From contig RXIC02000178.1 in the NCBI GenBank assembly GCA_003952965.2, positions 1 to 64,000 of the forward strand: a DNA stretch of 64,000 bases, given 5' to 3'. This DNA comes from Morella rubra (lineage: Eukaryota; Streptophyta; Magnoliopsida; Fagales; Myricaceae). A program made the position numbers and the translations under genes. Under the pieces are notes generated by a model, which had not been told where the DNA came from, ran no database searches, and worked only from the letters and a program-made list of their open reading frames with translations. Positions 52,020-62,068 of this stretch are shown here, one piece after another. Every line of letters starts with the position of its first letter. Position 1 is the first letter of the stretch.

Positions 52020-53644
52020 CCACTTCCTAGGGCTGAACAAAACCAGATCGTAGATCAGACTAGACTACAAAATCGGATCGGACCAGATCGGATTTATGGT
52101 CTTAATGATACAAATCCAGTCCGATTCAGACCAAATTTGGAAAATCGGTTGTATTCGATCCGGTCTGGTCCACACCTTTTGGGAAACTGTCTAGACAGGA
52201 TTTTATTAATTTAAATAATAAATATATATTTTTAATTTTTTTAATACAAACTTTAAAAGTAAAACTTTTATCCTAAACTAAAACGCATGGCCCTCCTTTT
52301 CCCCTTTGAAATCCTGAATGGTCGAACTCCCACAATCCCACTCCCCAGTGAAGCACCGAAGCCAGCCACACCCACAACACCCAGCGGCAGTGCGGCACCT
52401 TCCAGACTCTGAGTGCACGACGCCTCCCCGAACCCCCACTCTGCAGCGCCCGACCCCGACTCTCGGAGTGCTCGGCGCCATTCTTGGCTCTTGGCTCTTG
52501 GACAGTGAACCCTCAACGGTAGTGCAGCTAGCCACAACCAACCACTCTCCCCAATCTCTGATTGTCCTTCTCTGATCTCTCACTCTCAGAGTCTCACACC
52601 GTCACATGCAGCACTCATTGTAAGCATTCAAGACCTTAATCATTCTTTGTGGCTTGTGCAATGTTGCTATTTATCCATCTGTCATGTTCATATGTCCTTG
52701 GTAATTGCCGAGAAATTGAGCAAAGATGTTTAAGTTGATATTAAGCTGTATGGTCCAGAAAGATGGAGCATTCGAGCTTTTTCTCTATGCTACAGGGCAA
52801 CAATCTTGCAGAATAAAATATTTAAAGAAATTGGAGACAACTCAAAGATCTTTTTAGTGAACTCTTGAAGACTTGAACAATAGCATGTCATGTGATCATC
52901 ATATAATTTGTTTATGCATAAGGAAAACTCAAATGAATCCAATTGGTTCTTCTTCCTAATTGAGTAGAATTGCAACTTATTTTCATATTGCATGATGTCA
53001 GTCCATTGCAAGATTATTATAATTTTAGTGTAGGTTAATCATCACATAGAATGAGGCTTTTAAAGGTTAGAGTTGAATGATTCTTTGTTTGATTGCTTTC
53101 TGCAGTAATGGATATAGATTTCGTTGGTACTTTTCCCATGTGCCATGAAGCACTTAAGTACCTTAAGAAAGGGGGACCAGGGAAAAACCTTTCTAATGGC
53201 AGAACAATCATAAACATAAGTGCAATCTAGTTTCAATTGGGATTGCAATTGGGATATTCCTGAGCTTTCATTGGGAGGAAAGAATCAAAGGGATTAAATT
53301 TTATGCCAAGCCTTTGAAGGAGATTAGATTTGATTGAGTTAGAGATCATGTGATTTTTCCTTTTTCAGGCCAAGTAGGCAATGGTTGTTTATCATTTGAG
53401 AAACTTGTAAATAAAATTTTACCTTTATCTAGAGTATTAATCTTAGTAAACTATAAAGGATAGTTTATCCTTGTTAATGTTGTGTTGTCTTAGTCTTTTT
53501 AAGTGTAGAGTTTAATCTTGGCAATGGAAATGATTTTTTGTAGGATAAGTTTATAACGTGATCTTTTGTAGGCATAAATGGGTTTTGATTATCACTTTAA
53601 CAATAAATGACGGTTGTTTCTACTTTCTATGCCTTGTAGACACT

Positions 53645-56600
53645 ATGTTTCGCTTCTCGTAATCGTTTGAACCGTACTGTTGATGCTAGGGATTGAGTTT
53701 AGAAGGATGTGGATATGATGGTTGAGGAGGAAGATATTTCAGAAATTCTCGCACCAAGTCGTGAACCACATAAACAAAAAAGAAAGAATCAATATATGAT
53801 TTGGATTTCTTTTACAAAGAAGTATGTTGGTGACCCACCACGCCCAGGGCATTTTGCAACTATTGTGATGCTGATTATGCTGCAATGGAAATAAGAATGG
53901 GACAAAAAAATTGTTGGACCATCTTTCTAAATGTAAGAAAAACCCCAATAAGCTACCCCCAAAACCAGATAAGAGGCAAAAAACTTTAGCATATGAGAAG
54001 GGAGTTGAGGGTGATGAGAACCCTAGTAATTTGGTGTTGGCAAAAAAATTTGACCATAATCATGCTATAGCTCTTCGTCAAGCTTTGGCAGAATTTCTTA
54101 TTGTTGATGAGCTTCCTTTCAGGATTGTGGAGTCTCCCCAATTTAGAAAGTTTGTACAGCTAGAAGCCTAGATTCCAAGTCTCATCTCGCATGACCATTG
54201 CTAGAACTTATACTGACATTTGTAAGGATCAAAAAGCATGTTGAAGTGTATGACTAGGGCTTGTGATAGTAGAGTTTGTCTCACCACTGATGCTTGGACT
54301 TCGATTCAGAATTTGAGCTATATGGTTGTCACTGCCCATTGGATTGACAAGGAATGGAAATTGTAGAAAAGGGTGATAAGCTTTTTTTTGATTGATAATC
54401 ACAAAGGAGACACAATTGGGTGCAAGTGGAGGAGTGTTTACATGATTGGGAATTGACAAGATTATGACCATCACAGTTGATAACGCGTCTTCAAATGATA
54501 CAACTATTGGTTACTTGAAGAGGCATCTACGAAGTAATGTGTTGAATGGTCTTTACATTCACATGAGATGTGCGGCGCATATTATGAATCTTGTGGTTGG
54601 TGATGGGTTGAAGATAAATGATGATGCAATTACAAGGGTTCGTGATGCAATTAGGTATGTATTTTTTTTTCATTTCTTAGTACTATGCATAATTCGTTTC
54701 TTAGAAATTTGTTATTTCTTACAGTTTTTTTTTGTGAGATGCAATTAGGTATGTGCGGTCTTCTCCTACAAGGTTATCAAGTTTAATCAATGTGTTGAGA
54801 AGGAGAGGATCGAATGTTCCAAGAGTTTGTGCCTTGATGTCTCAACCCGTTGGAACTCTACTTATTTGATGTTAGATGTTGCTGAGAAGTATGAGTTTGC
54901 TTTTGATAGAATGGAGAGTGATGATGTTGATTATCTTCTGCATTTTACTGAAGGTGAGTGTGGGAAGAGGAACTTGGGACCTCCAACAAAAAGGACTGGA
55001 CAAAAATAAGGGTATTTTGCAAGTTTCTTGAACTCTTTTATGATGCTACGGTGCAATTTTCTGGTTCTTTGTATGTTACTTCGAATTCCTACTTCCATGG
55101 ACTCTATGGGGTGCATTCCCATTTGTGTCGTTATTCACAAAGTACGGACAAAAGATTGAAAGACATGGCTGATATTATGATGGTTAAGTACCAAAAATAT
55201 TGGGGAGGAATGAAAGGTTAAATTTGTTGATATTTATTGCAAATGTGATTGATCCACGGTCTAAGTTACAAGTAATGGGACAAATGGTGAGGTTGATGTA
55301 TGGTGGAATAGAGGGAGAGAAGTTGGTGGCCAGTATAAGTGATTTGTTTCGTACATTGTTTGATGAATATGCGTTGGGTTACCTCAGACTCAGGTGCATT
55401 CATCTACTAGTAGTATGCCTCCTCCTCCAGTGGTGGGTTTTGGCAGCAAGCTAACTTTATTTGAGGATTATTGGAACACGGCTGTGTCGTTTGGAACATA
55501 TTCATCAAGTCCTAGTGCAAACTTAGAAATTGATTGGTATTTGGGTGATCCACTTGTTGCTCCAAACAAGAATTTTGACGTGTTAGCCCAAAGTTGTTCT
55601 GCAAAACAATCTATTTTGTGATTTTGATGATAACAAATATTTAAGTTTTGAAGACTTTTAGATTTTATATTGTCAATCCTCTTTTCTAAAAAATATGTTT
55701 CAAAAGATCGTATTTTCTCTATCTAAAATTTATAAGTGGACTTGAACACCATTACACAAGTTGATAAGATCAATTTTTTCCTTTGTAGGTGCTTTAAAAG
55801 GTTTTGGAATGGTTTGGACGCTTTAAAGTTGCTGATTTTCTTTCTAGCACTTATAAGTGTCGACACATTGTCGACACATTGCACTTACACTCGAGACATC
55901 TTTTTCAGACCAAGACAAGTGTCACACATTCTTTATGGTGTCGACACATTGCACTGACTCCCGAGAGTTCAACTCCAGTTCAATTTTTAATGTGTCAATA
56001 CATGCCACGGGTTTAATAAAAATTTTGAATATTTGTCAGAACCTTCAAATCACTTTCAAATGACGTGAGCGCCTTTCCAATGGTCCTTCTTGCTAGCTTT
56101 GATGACCGTTGAAGTCAAGAAGATTTAAATACCAGAAGAAAAAGAGAAGAAGAAAGAATCGTATGCATAGACTTTGCAATTATTCTACGACCTAACTTTT
56201 AGAGAGAGAAAGTGCTTTGAAGAAGAGAAAAGACCACACCTACCAAGAAAGCTTGTGATTCCTCTGCCAAACTTCAGCTTTCTACTGAGATCTTTGTCTT
56301 ATTGCACTGCTTTGTGCTTTACACTTGTATATTCGGCTTTAAGATCCATTCTTTGATCTTCCTTTGTACCCATCCTTTATAAACACTTGAGTGTTGGGTA
56401 AACACTTGGTCCTACTCGTGTGGGTAGAAGAAATCCTTTGGTTTTGGATTTGTGAAGAAGAGTTGAAGTGTGAGCTCGAAAAACGCTTTGTAAAGGTTCC
56501 TTAGCACCTGGAAGCTAAGGTGTATTTGCTATTTGAAGAATAGTGAAAAGAAGCCCAAGGAAGTAAATAGCCTTGGGGTGGACGTAGGCAAGTGTTGGCC

Positions 56601-57058
56601 GAACCACCTAAAATTACGGTGTCATCTCTTAACTCCATCTCTTCTTTTTACTTGCTCATATCTCTCATTGTTATGTTCTATGCTTTAACATTATACTGCT
56701 TAAATTATCTTGAAAATTTTTTTAAAATTTATTAAAACCCAATTCACCCCCCTCTTGGGTTTATTCAGACTTACATGATGTATTGAAATGGTGGAAAGAT
56801 AATGATTTACGATATCTCGTCATTGCTAGGATTGCACGAGATGTATTGGCTATCCCTATCTCCACTGTGTCTTCAGAGTCCACTTTTAGTACGAGGGGAC
56901 CTGTACTTGATCCATTTCGGAGTTCATTAGCTCCAACAACTGTGAAGGCCCTCGTTTGCACCCAGGATTGGTTGAAGAGTGCGGATGAAAAGGAACCAAT
57001 TAACATCAAAAAAACTTTGGATTGTATTGAGAGTTATGACATGGATTCCGGTAAATAA
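53645..57058 (+). pseudogene. hAT transposase, broken (right copy)
   Basis: A start ATG at 53645 is followed at once by a one-base insertion (CGCTTCTCG against CGCTCTCG in the left copy). The BED zinc finger has CNYC at 53856-53867 and HLSKC near 53920-53935, linked by DADYA, and is frameshifted relative to its upstream part. Downstream come VCLTTDAWTS near 54276-54310, ITVDNASSND at about 54470, MRCAAHIMNLVVGDGL near 54570, CLDVSTRWNSTYLMLDVAEK from 54830, and the dimerisation domain 56783-57055 with IPISTVSSESTFSTRG and the ending DSGK. An intron at about 54655-54750 is bounded by a repeated GATGCAATTAGGTATGT. The solo LTR interrupts the coding sequence between NFDV and KWWK. Confidence 0.87.
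55581..56775 (+). mobile_element. Solo LTR, Copia/SIRE-like, inside right hAT
   Basis: The 1195-bp element runs from TGTTAGCCC to GACTTACA. Flanking 5-mers are TGACG (55576-55580) and TGATG (56776-56780), differing by one C-to-T change. The left arm reads straight through the empty site (TTTTGACGTATTTAAATGG), so both ends are defined to the base. Near the 3' end it has AATTCACCCCCCTCTTGGG, a SIRE-type Copia signature. It shares the GTAGGCAAG...GCCGAACCACCTAAAATTA block with the solo LTR at 28120-29447. The 3' flank of the LTR (56300-56640) has promoter-like and leader-like sequence but no ORF. Confidence 0.92.
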
Positions 57059-57447
57059 AATGTGTTTGTAATTTTAATTCTCTTTTCATTTTCTCTATGC
57101 TTTACTTATATTTATTTGTTTTTAACATTTATTAACATTTAAACTTGCAGAAATGGCAAGCAATAGCACAACAGCAAGCGAACTTGAGACATCAACCACC
57201 GGCAAGACTTGAGGAGACTCATTTGGACATTTGCAAGCTTTTTAGTTTGTTAATGTATTTGTTTGTGTGTGTTTGAGACATTTGTATTTTGACTTGTGGT
57301 GCTTAATTTTTTTGACACGTTTGCAACTAAATTGTTTGAGACATTTGCTTTTTTTTTTGGGAAAAAAAAAAGAAACCGGTTTGGACCACTTATAAGTGTT
57401 ATGGTCTGGTCCTTCAATTTAGGCATAACCAAAAATCTAGTCCGACC

Positions 57448-58740
57448 GAACCACACGCTCATGCATCTCACTTATTTGATGTCGCTTGAAGGCCCACGCG
57501 CTTGTGCATCTTACTTGCTTGACCATTTTCATCTCTTGTTGTGCTATTTTATCCTTTTGATGCCCTTCTTGGTGTTTTGCTTGGAGCCGCTTCATGCTCC
57601 TGTTTTGTTGACTTCGTCGACTTTCCACTGCCCTAATAGAGTTCTTATCCGATAGGAAGAACGAATTATGGATCCTGCCACGTGCGCTCTGCACCGATTG
57701 TCGTCGTCTTACCATTAGGTATTAGGTTTCTCGACTTGTTAGGACTCTACCCTTTGTGCCCCTGTAAGACCTTTCGGGCCTATTGCTTTATAGACCTTTC
57801 GGGCCTATTGCTTTATAGACCTTTCGGGCCTATTGCTCGTTGGACTTTTACCTCTATGATTGAAGGTCAAGTTTTTTCACCATTTGTTGTGTAGGCACCT
57901 GAGCCCATTAGGTATTAGGTTTCTCAACTTGTTAGGACTCTAGCCTCTGTGCCCTATTAAGACCTTTTGACCTGTTGCTAGTTGGACTTTCGAGAGTCCA
58001 ATTTTTCCATTATGTGAGCTTAGTATGGGACGGGGGGCTATAGTGAGCTTTATGGGGAGTCATAAAATGAGGTCTTTTAATTTAAAATTAAATCATAAAT
58101 TTGCTTCTTGCCTTTTTAGATGCAAAATTACTAATTAAACTTTTGTATTCAAGTTTACCCAATAAATTAGTTTCCTATTATTTTATAATAATCTAATTAG
58201 ACATTGGTTTGCGAATGACATTGGTGTGGGAATGTAAAGTTAAAAAATTAATTAAGAATTTAATTTAATTAACAATAAAATAGGTAGACAGTTGTGATTT
58301 TAGGTTTTAAGAGCCAAGAATTTATTGTGAATAATGATTATTTTGAAAATAGAAGTTGATAGTGATATTATTTTGAAAAGAGATGTTAATAGTGCTAGTT
58401 CCTAGGTTGTATTTTTAATTTTTATTTTATTTTATAAATTAATATTTAAATATTTCTATTTTGTAGGCCTTTCATTGAGTATTATCTGAAAAATTTTAAA
58501 TTTTTTTTCTTCCTCGTAATTTTAATTTTACTATAATATAGAGCCTTCAAAATTAAAAATTTTAATTTTACTATAATATAGGACCTTTATAATGGGGGAC
58601 GTAATTAGGAAGGCTATTGCCTACCTGCTTACTCCTTTCAGCTGCACCTACGAGCTATGCAGAGACGAAATTGATAATTTAGTATTGAGAGACCAATTAC
58701 ATAAAACGAAATTTTGAAAGCCAAAATGAACTTAGTATTG
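57448..58740. other. Repeat-rich intergenic sequence beyond the right arm
   Basis: No gene recognised. Two related blocks starting CATTAGGTATTAGGTTTCTC lie at 57713 and 57906 (offset 193 bp), with a 25-bp tandem array in the first. Further on is AT-rich sequence, including ATTTTAATTTTACTATAATA repeated near 58520 and 58560. Confidence 0.5.
57768..57837. repeat. 25-bp tandem repeat, ~2.8 copies
   Basis: GACCTTTCGGGCCTATTGCT, followed by TTATA, starts at 57768, 57793 and 57818, identical in each copy until the last one ends. A degenerate relative (GACCTTTTGACCTGTTGCT) occurs near 57961. Confidence 0.9.
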
Positions 58741-58768
58741 AGAGACCAATTACATAAAACAAAAATTC
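58681..58768. repeat. 53-bp offset direct repeat at edge of MULE-like element
   Basis: AGTATTGAGAGACCAATTAC starts at 58681 and again at 58734; the second copy runs into the terminal inverted repeat of the next element. Confidence 0.8.
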
Positions 58769-60143
58769 CCCACGAACTTATATCTCAATCTCAAATACCC
58801 CCTACACTCGAACTCGTTGCAACTAGGCACCTTAAAATATTTGTCGCGTTTTAATTGAGTTTTTGACCTAATTTTGGCGTTAAATGAGATATTTTCCGTC
58901 ACAAGTGACATCCAGCCCACGCGAAAAGACCAATCTACCCCCATTCTATTCTAATTAACTTGCAATGCCAAATCCGGTGCGTTTTGACCCACTAATCCCC
59001 AACCCAATTTACCCCATTAATTTTCAGGAAAAAGGCATTAAAGGGACAAATGGGTCTCTGCAAAAAGTAAGGGTGAGTGCGCAGATCAATGGGATCTTAA
59101 ATCCTCGTTTGTTGTGAGTGTTGTGGCATTCCTTCGTGGATGATAGAGGGGGATGTGTTTGATTGACTAAAAATCGAGGCTTGCTTTGATTCAGAGAAGG
59201 AGAGAGATGGAGGGGGATGGGTTTGAAGCAGAGGGGAATGGGGAGATACTGGGACCCTTTAATGCGGCGAACTTGATGTTTCGACTGTTTAGAGCAGAGA
59301 AGCAGTTAGATTCGATAGTGGTTAAAAAGAGGGAGAGAGTTGCCGTTACACTCAACCACCTTGACTTGACAAAATTCAAATGGGGATTTTTTGAATAAAC
59401 AAAACGGTGACGCCTTCTTTCCATAATTTTTTTAGTTTCTTTTTGAGCTTCTAGTGACATAGCAACTGCGATGGCTGATGGGTTTTCTTTTTAACTGGTA
59501 ATATTCTAGAAAATTGAGAGTCTTTTAGTTGTTCATGCTCTAAATTAGCATATGGAAAGCAAAACTGCGATGGCCGATGGGTTTCAGAATCCTTGATGAC
59601 CACCGCTTCACTATGCATTTGTCCCTTCTGTTTGGATAGCTTTGATATTGTTGATGAAGTGTTTTTTGTAGCTTTTATGGACACTGAGAGCACGGCGGTG
59701 CAGAGCTTTAGAGGGTTCCCTTTGATTTTGGAAGCATAGAGGGAGAGGGAACTGTAACATACTTGTGAATGTGTGTATTGCTCTTGTATTGCAATGGACC
59801 TTTTTCATGAAATGAAAAACCTAGGATTAAGTACTTGAAATGCTGTTATTTCAAGTTTGGTTCAGAGCAATCAGCATGAAAGAGTCTTGGAACTAATTCG
59901 AGCAATGCAGGCATGTGGTGTTAAACCAAATACAATCTTTCAAGGTAAAAAAGGGAAGTTGAAGTTGGGGCAGATTGATCTTTTCGCATGGGTTAGATGT
60001 CAGTTGTGACGGAAAACATCAAAACTGGGTCAAAAACCCAATTGAAACGCGACAGGTATTTTAAGGTGACTGGTTGCAACGAGTTTGAGTGTAAGGAGTA
60101 TTTAAGATTGGGATATAAGTTCATAGACGATTTTTGTAATTAA
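58746..60143. mobile_element. Pack-MULE-like element with ~180-bp inverted ends
   Basis: About 58746-58942 and 59967-60143 are inverted copies. Both carry ACGAACTTATATC/ATGAACTTATATC, AACTCGTTGCAAC, CACCTTAAAATA, a TCGCGTTT block, TTTTCCGTCACA and GCGAAAAGA followed by CAATCT. Long terminal inverted repeats around unrelated internal sequence are the hallmark of Mutator-like elements, and the interior holds an exon-like PPR fragment. No transposase is present. A 9-bp target duplication could not be fixed because the left end merges with a local direct repeat. A 70-codon frame at 59186-59398 is of unknown origin. Confidence 0.72.
59856..59944 (+). pseudogene. Captured PPR-protein exon fragment
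   Basis: The 89-bp stretch is bounded by an acceptor-like TTTCAAG and a donor-like CAAG/GTAAAA. It reads LVQSNQHERVLELIRAMQA, then CGVKPNTIFQ. The ExxLELIRAMQxxGVKPNTI pattern is that of a pentatricopeptide repeat. It lies between the inverted ends of the Mutator-like element, so it is probably an exon captured from a nuclear PPR gene. Confidence 0.65.
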
Positions 60144-60917
60144 CCCTATATATATATATAGCAAAATTGTGGGGGCCTAGGGCCACGGCCCACCCACACA
60201 ACCCCTTGCTTCGTCTCTGGAGCTGTGACTGATCTCCTTGATTATACTATGCCCATTATCTAATAAAGTTTGGTGTCTTATGGTAAAAATAAATAAAAGA
60301 AAGCTTTTCTTTTTGACCACTGTAGATAATGAAACAGTACTTAATTTTAGAAATATTTTATACAATGAAATATGGTAAGAGTTCGAGAAGATCGAGTAAG
60401 GAAAAAATAAATAAAATTGAACATAACATCACGTCTCGAAAAGAAATGTCAATCCTTTTCCATAATTGGTGAAAGATTACCAAACTAATAAGCTACAATT
60501 AGAACAAAATAAGGAAACAAATTAGTCATCTTTCTCGGAGAAATCAAGATTTCATTTGGATAACCATAAAAAAAAAAAAAACCTAAAACCTAAACAGAAA
60601 ACTCCCAATTCTTAAGGTAAGGTTGTTGTGTCTATCCCTACTACGTAATTTGCAGAGAGAATTGCAGAGGAATCTCGTAATAATTGAAATAATTTAACTT
60701 TCCAATCTACACTTGTAGAAGATAATATATCCCCTTTCGACTGATCTAATTTATTATTTATAGGTATTTTCCTTCGTGCAGGTGAACACAAATGAGACGT
60801 TAACACAAACAGAATCCCTTCATATTATACTATAAAGTCCAAAGATACAATGACTAAACAAAGATAAATAGACATAAAGATAAAGCAGCCTGATCCACTC
60901 GATCAAGAGCAACATAC
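60144..60917. other. Intergenic, 3' flank of RCI2-like gene
   Basis: A (TA)n run at 60147-60160 adjoins the transposon end. The rest is AT-rich and holds the presumed 3' untranslated region of the minus-strand gene that ends at 60918. No other gene seen. Confidence 0.5.
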
Positions 60918-61201
60918 TCATCGAGTAATCACGTAGACTGCATATATAATTCCTGGAATGTAACCCAAAATCGTGAGCAGCAAATCGATCCAGAATTCCA
61001 CCTGCATTGATTCATGACAAATTAACTCTAAAAACGAATCACAACAGCCAAACACCCACCCCACAAACAGATAGAGAACAAGTTTGCCAGCCAAAACAAG
61101 ATCAGAAAAGTGTTACGTACCCCACAGCCATAGCGAAGGAAGACACCCACTGGTGGAAGGAGTATGGCCAGCAACACCTCTAAGAAGGTCTGGGAGCCCA
61201 T
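60918..61201 (-). CDS. RCI2: RCI2/LTI6 (PMP3 family) small membrane proteolipid
   Basis: Two exons, 61201-61121 and 61001-60918, are separated by a 119-bp GTACGT...TGCAG intron. The product has 54 residues, exactly the usual plant length. Exon 1 reads MGSQTFLEVLLAILLPPVGV, then FLRYGCG. Exon 2 starts VEFWIDLLLTILGYIPGIIY and ends AVYVITR. The LAILLPPxGVFLxxGC and LTxLGYIPGIIYAxYV blocks define the PMP3/UPF0057 family, two hydrophobic helices with a conserved PP. The start at 61201 was chosen over an upstream in-frame ATG at 61249 because it gives the canonical N-terminus and has A at -3 and G at +4. Known members sit in the plasma membrane, are induced by cold, salt and ABA, and help maintain membrane potential and limit sodium entry. 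It looks intact. Confidence 0.95.
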
Positions 61202-61727
61202 GATCGCTCGCCTGCTAAGTTCACAGAAAACACCTTTTTCCAGAGGCAAAAATTTTGCAAATGTTTCTGAGTGGAGGCAGTTTTTTAACCTTAGGCTGGT
61301 CTCGGATGAGCAATTTAAGCGCTTAGTTGTTGCTAACCGTTGGGTCTCGAGCGGCTAAGGAGGGCCACGTAATAGAGGTAGTCGTATACGCGTCAGTGCG
61401 TCACCTATTCCCCTACAGGTCTACAGGTATCGTTCCAATCGCAATCTCTCTCGTTTCTTTATTTGGGTTTGGTTGAAAGTTTCGTACGGGTGATTTTTGT
61501 ATTTAGGCCCATGGTGGGCACCGCCACTTTGACCAATTTGACGAGCGTTCTCTAGAATTTTTTAACCCAATTTAGTCTAAGAAGGAAATGTTTTAAAAGC
61601 GTTTTGCCCATAATTTAAGCTCTTTCAAATATGCAAAAAGTTTTCGAATTTGGAGACATTGCGTTGAAATTTGAATCACATTGAATAGGAGTTCTCTGCA
61701 GGAAAACCATCTTCACAAAAAGAAACA
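61202..61727. other. Shared upstream region of RCI2-like gene
   Basis: This is the 5' flank of the minus-strand RCI2-like gene and of the plus-strand ORF at 61728, so it may act as a divergent promoter. It has an ACGT core in GCCACGTAAT at 61362-61371 that could serve as an ABRE-like site. I see no clear TATA box. Confidence 0.35.
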
Positions 61728-62068
61728 ATGGCAGAAAAATGCCTCATAGCAGCTTCTCTAGCCGCCTTGGCCTGCCATCCCAGCGCAACCATAAAGTGTT
61801 TCAGCCCAAAGACCTCTCCTCAGAGAGAGAAGCAAAAACCTCTCCTCAGAGAGAGAAGCAAAAACCTCCGCCCATGAAGAAAGTGCATTCGAAATACGAG
61901 AAAAAAGACAATCCTCGTGAAAATTCATCTTCCTCTGCAATGAAGTCCAACACAAACTTACAATCTCCTCCGCCCCCTTCTCTTCCTCCTTCCACATCAA
62001 GAAATTCGGACCAGTGGCTTCTTGCCACGCCAGGGTTTCTCGTGAAGCCCGGAAAAAGAGCCCACTGA
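61728..62068 (+). CDS. Hypothetical protein or first exon, frame disrupted
   Basis: An ATG at 61728 opens MAEKCLIAASLAALACHPSA, which resembles a short N-terminal targeting sequence. A perfect 26-bp tandem duplication (61812-61863) then shifts the frame. The downstream frame, also reachable from an ATG at 61739, is basic and Ser/Pro-rich and includes a proline run (SPPPPSLPP) before a stop at 62068. Without the duplication the two open stretches would be in one frame. I do not recognise the family. It could be a real short gene with a duplication, a first exon, or a chance ORF; sequence error over the repeat is also possible. Confidence 0.35.
61812..61863. repeat. Perfect 26-bp tandem duplication
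   Basis: The unit ACCTCTCCTCAGAGAGAGAA, followed by GCAAAA, occurs twice in a row without a mismatch and is followed by a third ACCTC. The length is not a multiple of three. Confidence 0.92.

Larger units (their letters stand above)
43243..57447 (-). repeat. Right arm of giant inverted repeat (~14.2 kb)
   Basis: This is the reverse complement of 29910-42917. The arm is longer because of a 1195-bp solo LTR at 55581-56775 that the left arm lacks. Its outer end stops inside the hAT, at about TCCGACC (57441-57447), some 50 bp short of where the element should end. Sequence beyond that has no match on the far side of the left arm. Confidence 0.95.
52028..57447 (+). mobile_element. hAT element (right copy), LTR-interrupted and truncated
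   Basis: The inner end is intact: TAGGGCTGAACAAAACCAG starts at 52028, preceded by CCACTTCC (52020-52027), the reverse complement of the GGAAGTGG target duplication of the left copy. The outer end is missing. Homology to the left element stops at about 57447, so the terminal 50 bp with its TAGGGCT and the outer target duplication are lost. The subterminal 24-bp palindrome is damaged here (half intact, then GTTATGGTC). A solo LTR at 55581-56775 splits the transposase gene. This copy cannot transpose. Confidence 0.9.

Noticed and set aside
57700-57990. Tandem and direct repeats considered as a CRISPR-like array
   Set aside because: Units are adjacent without unique spacers and the context is a plant nuclear genome.
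61202-61249. Upstream in-frame ATG at 61249 as start of the RCI2-like protein
   Set aside because: It would add 16 residues not found in the family; the ATG at 61201 gives the canonical 54-residue protein.
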